Assembly (NCBI GenBank): GCA_021292105.1 | Contig: CM037869.1 | Span: 36,335,835 to 36,399,834 of the forward strand | From: Anadara kagoshimensis | Lineage: Eukaryota > Mollusca > Bivalvia > Arcoida > Arcidae | Direction: 5' to 3' | Length of the DNA stretch: 64,000 nucleotides | Part shown: positions 1 to 13,100 of the stretch, piece by piece | How the letters are laid out: the number at the start of each line of letters is the position of its first letter | Position numbering within the stretch: position 1 is the first letter of the stretch | The notes under the pieces: model-generated | Database searches by the model: none | Seen by the model: only the letters and a program-made list of their open reading frames with translations | What the model was told of the DNA's origin: nothing | Translations under genes and position numbers: made by a program

Positions 1-240
1 CAAATTTTAACTTGCAGCAAATTAAGACAATCGTATATTTCTGACAATAATACACAATTATTGCCTACTTAGTATTTTATATTCTCGGGGAACCAGCCAC
101 CAACATAGGGTTTGCCTTAACTTATGCCTGGGTTTTATTCCATGACCACCAAACTAAAGAAAAATAAACCAACCCGTTTGTCATGAAGGCTAAGGGTTCG
201 ACGTAATAACTGATCTCATAATTGTCTTATTGGGCTTTTA
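1..240 (+). repeat. Fragment of repeat C-associated element
   Basis: The stretch from the Leu-rich start through ttctgacaataatacacaat and the cctcgggg/accagccacca motif recurs at 47200-47310 and 49620-49720, next to repeat C copies. It is an old interspersed element cut by the window edge. Confidence 0.55.
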
Positions 241-404
241 TTGTTCAATGAAAAATATTCTATCAAATTAACACTGGTTAAAGTCAGTTGGTCCTGCAAA
301 AAAATGTAAAAATATTAAACCATTGGAAAAAGGAAATATATGAGATTCAATACGGCCTATTGAGTATTTTGATTGTACATCTTTTAATGTAAATTATAAT
401 ATAG

Positions 405-805
405 CTAAAAAGGAGGTGCTTACCCTTCCAGAGCATCCTGGCTCACTTACCTTGTAGAAGTTCGCGTGTCTAACCCGACTTGTCATTTCCAAAGTTTTTT
501 TACTTTGCTTCTGGATTGTGATTCGGGCATGGATAAGTATGATTGCTTTTGATCATTTATATTTATGAAAATTTATAATATTATGCAATATTACCCTGGC
601 TATTGTTGGCGTCCCATAGTTCCTTGTTTCTTCAATTCTTAAATTTTATAATTTATCTGCGGAAAGCGTAGCTATCTAAACAGGATGTGCGTACCTTTCC
701 GCAGCACACGGACCCGCTTCCCTGGTGGAAGTCAACGTGCTCAACTTAATTTGTCAGTTTTCAAAAATTTTACTATGCTTTGTGATTGTTATATGAAAAT
801 GAATA
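405..805 (+). repeat. Two tandem-oriented copies of repeat B
   Basis: Copies at 405-545 and 590-805 share ggaggtgcttacccttcc, cacttcc(c)tggtggaag, ttactttgcttctggattgt and the common 3' end near tagtatg(a/t)ttg. The first is more truncated at the 5' end. Confidence 0.7.
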
Positions 806-1058
806 TTTGTGTCTGTTTTTCATTTGATTTCTTTGGAAGCTTAGATGACTGCTGACTGTATTGCCAAAGGTTTACCATCACATCGAAACTGCCAACCTAG
901 GTCCTTGCCTAATGCCTGTCCTAAAGACAATGCAAGGATTTGCCACCTCGTTGTATCATCGTTGCTTTATGCTTCACACGTATGCTTCGTTTGTAGCCCA
1001 TAACATTTTATTTTATCAATGTATTTAGTCTGAATTCAAAATGCGTTACCCTTTTCAG

Positions 1059-1164
1059 ATTCCTGGCGTCAATATAATTGGTATTCTACCTGGATATCAA
1101 CATGACTCTCTTGATAACATATATGTTGTCGGTGCATACTATGACACAAAGGGTATAACTGAAG
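1059..1164 (+). CDS. Exon 1 (first seen): M28-like domain, first metal-site strand
   Basis: Reads IPGVNIIGILPG, then VVGAYYDT, the strand that in active M28 enzymes is VGAHxD with a zinc-binding His; here it is Tyr. The acceptor is cttttcag and the donor gtaaga; exit is phase 1. The upstream 1 kb holds only repeats, so the N-terminal part of the domain lies outside the window. Confidence 0.75.
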
Positions 1165-4100
1165 GTAAGAAAACTTATGACCTTTAAAATTTATGTTCGA
1201 TTTCACTTTTCAACCGAACATAAGGCATTTATTTAAAAAAGTAGAACTTTGATAATTCGAACTTCGATATCTCGAATACCACGGATAATTCAAACCATTA
1301 CATTGTCTCGACCGGTTTTCTGTATAAACTATATAAATACAACTTCGATAACTCAAACTCAAATAACCACAATATCTCCGATAACTAGAATTGCTTTCAT
1401 TATGCCCCCGCTTAAAAAGTGGGGGGTATATAATGATAGGGGGTGTCCGTCCGTCCTTCCGTCATTCCGTTACACCTTTGGGTACCTATCTCTTATTCGC
1501 AACTCTTCCTAAACCCTTAAATGGATTTTCATGATACTTTCACACAATCTTTGTGATATAATGTAGATGTGCACCTCCTATTTAAAAATTTGATCCGATG
1601 GATTTTTTGGAGTGGCGGGTATTTTTTGTGACCTTGTGGCTCACAGTTTTTCTAGTTTTTTTCTACTCAGGCATACTATATGTATGAATGTATTGACATA
1701 CTTTTGATAATTCTTTTTTACGTGCAGTATATTTTTCGTAAAATTTCAAAATGTACAGATATTTATTAATCTTTTATATATCAGGAATGTTTAACAACGG
1801 TGCTGGTGTTGTAGCAATGTTAGAATCGGCTAGACTTCTTGTTAAAGGCGGTAGAAAACGAAACACATTGTTGTTTGTCGCTTTTGACTTGCATGCAACA
1901 GGTAAATTGTCTAAATGACTGATAAATACTACACTACTTACCGTATACAAACATACAAATCCAGTAAAAAAACCACTGTGTTAGGTCAGTTGGTAGAGTG
2001 CTCGCTACGTAAGTGACAGGTCGTGGGTTAGAACCCCGAACAAGTCTGACCTAAAACTTGAAATGGGTATTGTCTGTTCTTTCGCCAAGCATTCGGCATT
2101 ACGAAATGAAAGTCACGGTTCCTTAGAATGGGAACCTAAAATAAAACAGGTCATGGTAGGTGTGGCACGATAAAGAACCCTGTTGTATATATAATGCCAT
2201 CAGTGCAACGTACAGGCAAAATTTCTGCACCTTCGCTTATAGCTGGCGACGACTCGATATAAGTTAAATACTCTTGACTTGGATGTTAAACACCTTTACT
2301 AAACTTAATCGTGTAAAGGAAGACAGGAATCGCAGAACATTCACCTCTTTGGGGTTAAGTCATTAACCAGAAGAGCAAATGTTTGTCCAAACCATCAATT
2401 AAAAAGCCAATAATAAACTTACACTTTTATTTGACCCAATTCTTTAAAGGTTTTATTTCAGTTTTTAACACTTATTTATGTCTCTGGTATTTTGGTCCAA
2501 GCACTACTGATGAGGAACTACAGCCTAGTGCTGTAAAATTAAAACTTGTATAATAAATTATGTAACTTGACCTATATAAATAGATATATAATATTCAGAA
2601 ATGACCAAAAATTATATGCATTTCTTCAGTGATCCAAGTTTTAGATGGGGCAGTACAAAATGAATAAAATTTTGGTTAATTGTTTTATCCCTACCAACAT
2701 GCTGATAAAACATTTCCTACTTTATTTGATGCCTCTGTGCCCAGGAATGCCCTGGGTATACGAGTATTTGACGTCCCAAAGTTCCGTGTTCCTTTTACAC
2801 AATTTTGGATACACACGTGGCGGGTGTAGCTAGCTAAACAGGAGGTGCTTACCCCTCCGGAGCACTTGGACTCACTTCACTGGTGGAAGTGATTATTTGA
2901 AAGTATACAAATCATCTATCTGGATATAATTTAGTAATCTACATTTCTTAGAAAATCGGGATCAGGAGAGGTGTTGTCAAGGATCGAAACATTTTGTGAA
3001 TGTATGGCTAGAAAACTATTTGATGGAAAGTCGCAAGAAGAACAAGAATGTCGAGTTTGGCGGTACTATTATTCTGGAATCCATCTTGAATTATGACAAT
3101 ATACCAAGTTCACAAGAAGTTAATTTAAAAGGTACTTTAGGGGCATTGGTAAGTATTACACAATAAATCAATTGACGGATCGCCTCCACCGACAGTGTTC
3201 CGACAAAAACCTGGCACGCTTGAATAACACACAAAAAGAATGTAAACTCGCTCTGAATTGTGCAATTTAATAACATCGCTGACACAAGAACGTCATTAGT
3301 TGCCGTGACGCTGCTTTATTATCTTGATGGCGGCTAGCTATATATAGTGTCGGAACATATTAAGCGTGACCGGCGATACGTTAATTCTTCTTTGTTTCAA
3401 GCATTTTGATTGGTCATATTTTCTGTTACGTTTGCGTGAATGGATTTGCTCTCATTGACGCCATCTTATTATGGATGACGCACAGAGGCATTTGAATTCC
3501 TACGCTATAACGATGCTATTTTTTTTACATGCTTAAGCAATATTGTTATTTAACCTGTTAATTTCTTGTTGAAAAAAGTTCTATCAATGAATTATAAGAA
3601 ATGAAATTAATTTTTCCTTTTGTTATGGAAGTATGAAAGAATTGCGCACGTAACATATTTTGCTACGCGAATTATTGTGCAAAATGTCTAATTCTTTGAT
3701 ACTTTCATAACAATAAATTTGTTGAGGCACGTATATTACAATACTATAGGTATTAGCCTAACGATCATTTTGATATATGAAAAAAGGTCATTAGTTTAAA
3801 GGTCAAGGTCACAGATGCAAACACATCTGAAACAGTTGATTATCTGAAGAAGAGGAATACGGGCTCAGTGGTTAACACTCACCTGAGAATATGTACACAT
3901 CTCATGCGGTTGTTCAATAGTCAATTATATAAATAAAAGAAAATATCTAAGTTTTCAGCAGATATGGTCAATATACCATGATGTTTGCAAATTAAATATA
4001 TCTTGTCTTAAGTATGCTTCACCTTAAACATCTAAAAACTAACTGCAGTATTTATAAACAGCTAAAATACATGTAGTAAAACAAAACTTAAAAACTAGTA

Positions 4101-7100
4101 AATGTTAGTGTTTGTTTGCATATGTGGTCTTTAAATCTATAATCTTTATAATCATATATCAAAATGATTTTTATGTCAATACTTACAATGTTCCAATATA
4201 AAAAAATTAAGAGCTCTTGAGATATTTAACCATATAAGTATTCGTTTGCACGTGTGACCTTGATCTTTCAACCCATTACCGTTCATATATCAAAATGAAT
4301 ATCAATAAATCAATACCAACAATATTTTTTTATACATACCTATACACAACGTTAATAGTTTTTGAGATAATTAACCATTTCAGTATTTGTTTGTTTTTGC
4401 TATCTTGACCTTTGAAACCATGACCTTCATTCATAAATCAAATTAGTTTTTAAGCCAATGCCTGCAATATTTAAATAAACATGTCAGACTATACAAAAAG
4501 TGATAGCTTTTAAGATAGTTTACCGTTTCAGTATCTGTTTGCATCTGTGACCTTGGACTTTGGACCGATGACTTTCATTCAAATATCAAAATGATCGTAA
4601 TACCAATGCCTATAATATTCTAATATACATGACTATACAAAACGTTTATAGTTTTCGAGATAATTAGCAATTTTAGTATTCGTTTGTATCTGTGACCTTG
4701 ACCTTTCAACCCATGAACTCCAGTCATATATTGAAATGATCATTAGGCCAATGCCTACAATATTGTAATACACATGCCTAAACAACTTTGTGTAAAGGAT
4801 GAGAACTTCTTTATTAATCTCTTAAGTAATTAATCTAAGGAGTAATCAATTTATGAACAAGTTCGTGAAGTGCGGGACCCGGTGTTTATAATGCTATGCC
4901 TTGTACCAATGCCCACTCAGGGCGACTTTAAGGTGCTAGCTTACTGAGCCAGTACGCCGCAGACAAGCGTTCCACTCCCCAGGTAACATTATGCTGACGA
5001 CACAGGGTGAACCAATAAAGACCAACGGCAAGGAAAATTCACTTTCCCACATAGAGTCTGAGCGGGATCCAACTCACAGCGGTGAGAAACCCTGGATTTG
5101 TAGACTGACGTTTTATCCATTAAGGCACCGCAGCCTCTACTTCCAATTAAGAATTTTAGCAATAACAGATTTTCAATTATAAATTATATTTTCTTTATTT
5201 AAAAATGCAGATGTTTAAAGACTTGTACACATTAGTGGCATTAGATAACAACAGAGGAAACTTTATTTTGGTGGTTTGTAGAGACCAAGATGCAGAGTTG
5301 CAGAAGCCATTTACGCAAATATGGAATTTCTTACCTGGAATGAAGGCCAAGATTCATTCATTGCAGTTTAGTTTAGGTTTTACAAATGACCTTATCTATG
5401 AAATAATCGAAGAAAAAGTATTTGAATCTGATTTATTACCATTTTATATGAAAAATGAAAATGGAATTGGAATTACCGATACAGGTAGGGTAAAATATAG
5501 AGTCATGCTGATAAAAGTAGTATGATAGACGACATTTTCGACCCCAAAAAATCAGAATAATTAACATGGAACAGCGCCATTTATCCTTTCAAAGCATTTA
5601 TCCCCGCCTTCTTTGACGTCACAATAAAGAATACAAACGAATCTTTTACGAGAGATTGACAGCCGATGCTAATTTACTGTATTGTAAACGTTATTCTTGT
5701 CAATAAATTTATGTAAGGAAAAGGGTTGAAATGTTTTTGCATAGCTCTGAACTATGGAGAGAAATTTTGTCGTATATAAGTGCCCCTTTTTGGGCTCCAG
5801 TATTGACGCCCAATGACTTCATGATATTTAAATAAAGTAAATGAGGACTTTCATAATATAAACATATTGACAAATTATTAGATGGGTCTAATTCGGCCTT
5901 TATACTTTTTTCGGGAAAACATATTGGTTTTAAACCATATCAAATCAATTCTTTGATGAATTATTGACGTATGTTGAGTTAGCCGTGATGCTTTTGTCTT
6001 GTGTATCTTCATTTAAAAAAAAACATTAATAGATATTTATTTATGTATAATATTCCCTGAATTTTTTTTATCGAAACACTATCTCAGTAACATTAAGTTA
6101 GGACTGAAATATAATACCCCCTAGCAAACAAAAAAATATGTGTACAATTTGCGTAACGTCAACGTCAATTTGTACTACTTTACTCTAAAGGCAAAATTCC
6201 ACCAAACAGTCTACATATTATGCACTGATATATATGATGTTACCTGTCGGAAACTGCTTATATCAGGGTCTTCAACATCTTGGCCGTAATCACAGTAGAG
6301 TTAATAATTTTGATGCATCTGTGTCCAGTATTGCCCTGGGTATATTTGACATCCCATAGTTCCATACCCCTTTCACTCAATTTTGATTACACGCATGGTG
6401 GGTTTAGCTAGCTAAATAGGAGGTTCTTACCCTTTCGGAGCACGCTGCCTCACTTCCCTGGTGAAATTCCACGTATTTAACCTAACTTTTCAGTTTCAAA
6501 GTTTTTACTTTGCTTCTGGGTCGAGATTTGGACATGGATCAGTATGTTTGCTTTATATTTGAACAATTTTCTTTCCGGAATTGTTAATGTCATTTAAGGG
6601 TTGAGAAAATTCAAACAGTGAAAAAAGCAATTTCATATAATTACCATTTAAAATTGCTTTTTGATCAAATAATTTTTCGCTTTGACTAGTCTTCGTCGCA
6701 AAACTATATGGGAAACATACTTGTAAAACTTTAGTCCTTGGTTAATTGTAGAGATTTGAGTTGAGTAGTTGTGTTTTACGTCCCAGTCAAGAATATTTCA
6801 CTTATATTGAGACGTCGCCAGCTTTAGGCGAAGGTGAATTTTTTTTACCTTTGCGTTATGCTTATGGTATTATATAGCAGGGTTTTTTTATTGCTCCAAG
6901 CCTACCGTGACACGGGACGTTTATTTTTAGTTCCAATGACTTTCATTTCGTAATGCCGAGTGCTTGGCGAAAGAACAGTAATTACCCACTTTCAAGTCTT
7001 GGGTCATACCCGGCCAAGGATCGAACCAACGACCTTTTACTAATGGAGCGAGCACTCTACCAACTGGGCTACCCCAGTGGTCGGGTAATTGTAAAGAATT

Positions 7101-10100
7101 TGACGATATACGTGGCATGTCCTAAAGTCTTGTTATTCTGTGATTTTTCTTTTTTGCTCTTAGTTATGTTGGGTATTGCGAAGTACATGTGCATATTTTT
7201 CAGATACAAATATTGCCATTTCATTTCAAAGCTTTGATATTTATGGTTCATTTCAAAGCTTAGATATTGATTGTGTTTTCTAATTGAAAAATTCATGTAC
7301 TTAAAAGTAGTTTTATTTTATTTGTAATGATTCAATTTGCAAAACAATTATGACCACTGATAAATTTTCATAATGATTATGTTTAACCAGAACAATTCAG
7401 AGGAGAAATGAAAACCTGTTATAAAACTCGATGTAATGAGACAGCTTTATTGACTAATGAGAAAATATCGTTTGTTGCAAAAACGATTGGAACAGTTATC
7501 TTGACGGCTGAGGTTTTAGGAAATGGTAATACGAGTGGTTTTATAATTGCACATATGCGGAATCAAAGTTATATAAGTACAACTACTACGCCAACAGTAC
7601 CGAAATCATTAGGTAAAGTACTAATACAATGATCCTTTTATTTGAGATCGATTTTTAAAGCATTTTGTCTATTTTGGGACCTAAAGGGTATCCGGTGTCT
7701 AGAAGTACATGTAGTAACCAAACCAGGCGTTCCAGCCCACCGTCCCTTCCATTACTTTAACATAGCCTCACAGACCCCTTCCCATAAGTGTGATTGACTG
7801 ATAGATATATAATTTGTATTCTTAATGATCCGTGACATGATAAGGTCTACCTTTATAGATAGTTCAAATAAATAGTTGTGAATAATATTGTTCGCATTTG
7901 TCTTCATTCATGGCACACACACACACACACACACACACTGAATAAGATGTACTTGACTCACTCTGCTATAAAGGCAGACCCTATCATGTCACGGATGATT
8001 AAGAATGAGAAGGGCTCTGACGGGTTAATTTAAAGCAATAGGAGGGGCGGCGGGCAGGAACCCCTGGTTTGGTAACTACTTTTAGAATAGAGAGTTTTCG
8101 GTTTTTAGAGGTTAAGTTTAGCATAAACGAAAAAGAAAAGTTCGGGCTAAAGGAATCTGTCTAGTATAGGGAGTCATCCGGTTAAGAGAATTTTCACTGT
8201 ATTTAAAGCAAAACATCGGCAAGAGCAGTAAGCCCTCCAGCAAATATCTTTTCATGAGAATGAATGGGCGTTGCACTGAGACAATTTTTGCACTCTAAAA
8301 TATTTTTTCACTAAAAGATAATGGAATACGCCAGGCATCCAATATTATTTATATAATCAGGAATATATGCATGCATTTCATAAATATTTTTTCCCATCTA
8401 GGTGTTAAATCATATATATATATATACAGTCCAACCTGCCTAAAAGGTCACCTCTATATAGGAGCCACCTGCTTAAAAGGCCAGTAGAATTGTATCCCAT
8501 TATTCTTTATTTATATTATTTGAATCAAAAACAAAATACTTATCCATTTCCGAATCACAATCCAGAAGCAAAGTAAAAACTTTGGAACTGACAAGTTAGG
8601 TTAGACACGTGAACTTCCACCAGGGAAGTGAGGCCGGGTGCTCCGGAAGGGTAAGCACCTCCTGTTTAGGTAGCTACACCCGTATATGTAAAGGCCACTT
8701 TTACTGGTTCCCTTTGGTGGCCTTTATAGACTGGTGTGACTGTTTATATTGTCTACAGATCATTGTATTCATGTAAAATATCTCGCATTCTGTCTATTGC
8801 TTCAGAACCAACATGTCCCAATGCAGACTATTTTTACGATGGAAAAGCGGATATATATTACAAAAGCTATATGAAATATATTGAGTTTGTTCCATGGAGT
8901 GAAGCAAAGACTGTATGTGAAAATGAAGGTGCACAATTGTTGATCTTACACAGTAAGAAAATGTTAGAATTTGCCGTCAGAAGTGAGTACCACAACACAA
9001 TTGTTATAAGTTTTCTTCTACGTCTCGCTATCTTCCCTCAACAGTTTTCTGGATGGTTCCTTTGTTTGTTGAGAGATCGCCAATTCATGGTTTTACCGGA
9101 CCCTATAAATGCGCGTCCTATACCGTATACGCTCATTTTTGCTCTCTGGACTTGGATGCATGAAAATCATACATTAGTCATCGTAGTTTCGATTTTGTTA
9201 TCCTGCCCCTTTCTCATTTCGGGTTATTATTTATAATCTATGTTACTGTGGTTGAACTTGAATGATTATAAACACATAATAACATTGTGTTAGCCAAACA
9301 AGCCAATCTTCTGTCTTTTTGTCTTGAATGAAACACATAAATAATAGAAGACTATGAAGTGCTCAATCCTCTGGACCCTCATTTCTTTTTACCCTGCGTT
9401 CCTGGGACCCCACATATTAAACATCTACATATTCATCTACATATTACATTGTTCCGTCAAAATTTTATGATTCTGCAATGGGATAATTACTGTAAAACCA
9501 TGCAGTTTCTTGTATGGTTCATGTTGGATCAATAATGACTTAAGGTAACATCTAAGAAAATAAATTTCCCTACACACACATGAGTCTAAACTTTACTCAT
9601 TTTTGCATTCAATTCGATCTGAAAGATCCTCTTGAGTAGTTGAGTTTAGTAATGGTGTTTAACGTCCCAGTCAATAATATTTCACTTATATCGAGACGTC
9701 GCCAGCTATAGATGAAGGTGCAGAAATTTTGCATGTGCGCTGCGCTGATGGCATTATACAGCAGGGTTTATTATCGTGCCAAGCCTACCGTGACTTCGTT
9801 TATTTTAAGTTCCCATCCGGAGCACCCGGTCTCACTTCCCTGGTGAAAGTTACGTGTCTAACCTGACTTGTCAGTTCCAAAGCTTCTACTTTGCTTCTGG
9901 ATTGTGATTCGGACATGGATTAGTATGTTTGTTTTGATTATACAAGTACAGAACCCTTTTGCACATTGCCCTGAGCGCACTGGAAAGGTAAAAAAATTGC
10001 CACTTAATCTATAACTGATGATGTCTGATTTTAGGCGAAAACATTTAAAATCACTCAAACATCAATCATATATTACACATATTCCAAAAATTATTTAAAA

Positions 10101-13100
10101 GGGAAATTCTCCTATTTAACATAGTAATCCATGTCCGAATCACAATTCAGAAGCGTGACACGTGCACTTATACCAGGGAGGTGAGACCAGGTGCTCCGGA
10201 AGGGTAAGCACCTCCTGTTTAGCTACCTACACCCGCCAAGTGTGTGATCAAAATTGTGTGAAAGGAACATGGAACTATGGGACGTCAAATATATCCAGGG
10301 CAATCCTTTTAGGCCCGGATAAACCAAGGCTTACAATATCCCTGAGTCAATAATTTATTTGCAAGCAGCCTGCTTCGTTGCACAAGGCTTATTAGAGCTT
10401 CCCTCTTTTTCTAAAGAAACGCCATATAGTATTTGGGTTGGAATGAGTGATATACAACATGAAGGCGAATGGAAATGGGTAGATGGAACAAATGTTACAA
10501 GTGAATTCTGGGATACCTGTCAACCTGACAACTCTCAATTAGGCGAAGATTGTGGAATACTGCATATCCATCATCAAAAGCTCATTGATGTCGATTGTAA
10601 CTTTTTTTATAAACCTTTTATTTGCACATGCAAAGACAACGAAACATTGAGTATGAAAGTTGATTTTCAGGAAGAAGGTAAAGTTTATATTTATTGTACT
10701 TTTGTACTTCCCGATTCCCGAAGTAAGGGTAAACACGTGATATTCAAAATGGGAATAAGGCGGGATGCTCCGGAAGGGTAAGTACCTCCTGTTTAGCTAG
10801 TTACATCCGCTACGTAAGTAATCAAAATTGAGTGAAAGGAACATGGAACTTTTGGACGTCAAATATATCCAGGACAATCCTGGACACAGACACATTAAAC
10901 TTATCAACAATACTGTGATGGCGGCTATAAAACTTTTTGAGGGCCCTGATTAATTTGAAACAAACATACAATGCAGAAGATTCGAGAATTACAATATATC
11001 TAATAAAATAAAAACGGTTCCGATATGATGATTGTGTATATAGTATAGAAACAATGACATATATACAATATTTGGACAGGATTTTTAGTTTCAAACATAA
11101 TATAACAGAGCTTAGTAATAACATCATTAGAGAGTTAAGTAAAGGAGCTTAACGTCCCAGTCAAGAATATTTAACTTATATCGAGACGTCGCCAGCTTTA
11201 GGCTGAAATTGCGACGATGCGTTGTGCTGATGGCATAATACAGCAGGGTTCTAAATGGTGCCAAGCCCACCGTGACACAGGACCTCGTTTATTTTAAGTC
11301 CCCATCCGAAAGAACCGTGACTTTCATTTCGTAATGCCGAGTGCTTAGCCAAAGAACAGTCGCTACCCACTTTCAAGTCTTAGGCCAGACCCGGCCGGGG
11401 TTCGAACCCACAACCTACCACTAACAGAGCGAACACTCTACTAACTTAGCTATCGCAGTGGTTGTATTACCTTAAAAAAATTTCATTCCGATTGTCAAGG
11501 TTACTCGACGTTATTCTATTGTTACATCATGTAATGACGTTATTTTGTTTGGCATGTGTGCGTATTGCCGAAACAGTGGTTTTTTTTTTAAAAAATAACT
11601 GCCCTTTTTACATATAGGATATTTTCAATTTTCACGAAAATACAAGAAAAATAATTGTTAATTGCATGTTTATGTGATTTTTATAATATTTATGTATTTG
11701 AACAATGTTTGTTTCAGGAATAAATTTTTATTGAACCTTTATAAATCCAGCATTTTATTAATATACATTAATGTAAGCTTCTCTTAATTCTTAAATCTGT
11801 AATTGCCATTTAAGAATGTTTTGTAACTGGGTACACCATGGTAGAAAAAGAGGTACTTTACTATAAAGTGTTTGAAACATCTCTGAACCACGACCAAGCT
11901 GAAAATGCCTGTATCACTGACGGCGTACATCTTCTTTCTATATCTACGTTATATGAATACAGCTTTATCAACAAGTTAAGCTCTGGTAAATATTATTATT
12001 GGTCATTTTATTTTACCACCTGCTGTTTGCAAATCAATTGTTGACTCATTGACATTGCAAGCCTAGGCTTATCAAGTCCCTCAAAAAGTTTTATGGCCGT
12101 CATCACGATATTTGTCTCTGTGCCCTGAATATATTTGACGTCCCATTGTTTCATGTTCCTTTCACACAATTTTAATCATACAAATGGCGAGTGTAGCTAG
12201 CTTAACAGGAGGAGCTTACCCTTCCGGAGCACCCGACCTCACTTCCATGGTGGAAGTTCGGATGTCTAACCTAACTTGTCAGTTTTAAAGTTTTTACTTT
12301 GCTTCTGGATTGTGACTTGGACATGGACCAGTATGTTTGTTTTTTAGTATCTCATTGTAACCAGCTCTCGGTTATAATGTACCTTTACAGTATTTGTGTT
12401 AAAATACAAACCCATTAGTCAGACAGATAAAATTTGTAAAAGTGTCTTCTAAAATCCCCAAATACCGATTGGCATAACTTATTTTATGGACCTCGTTTAT
12501 TTCAAGTTTTCTTCCGAAAGAAAATGTGACTTTCATTTCATAATGCCGAGTGCTTGGCGAAAGAACAGTCACTACCCACTTTCAAGTCTTGGGTCATACC
12601 TAGTAGGGGTTCGAACCCACGACCTCCTTCTTACGGAGCGAGCACTCTACCAACTGAGCTACCGCAGTGGCAAAGAAGTACAAACATATACATTAAAGCG
12701 TGACTTATACTGTTAATCGATAAATATTATATTACCTAAAGATGTATTTCCACATGCCTTTTAGAACTAAGTGGCGGATTATACCATATACATTCAGACG
12801 AACGATTTTACCAATTGTTTCTGAAAACCGATTTAGAAAATGCATCGTCAGAAATATTGAATGCTGGTAAAGACCGATGTTATGTACTTGATGGTTTTAC
12901 GCTTTCTCTGGATACTAGAAACTGCTCTGATAAACTACCTTTTATATGTGGATTATATTGCAAAGAAAAAGATTTAATCAAGGCGGTACCTGATAAACCA
13001 GACTATGAACAGGGCTATTTTGGTATGTAAACAAAAAAGTGTTATATTTGTTCTTTTGTGTTTATCATTTAAGAAAACAATAGTTGAAGTATTAGTAAAC

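Noticed and set aside
1976-2060. tRNA gene
   Set aside because: A and B boxes are present, but the stems do not fold and the same head heads a 330-bp element repeated a dozen times; it is a SINE.
8983-9236. Extension of exon 6 to the stop at 9237
   Set aside because: The CTLD pattern ends exactly at a gtgagt donor and resumes in phase at 10417; the extension has no domain character.
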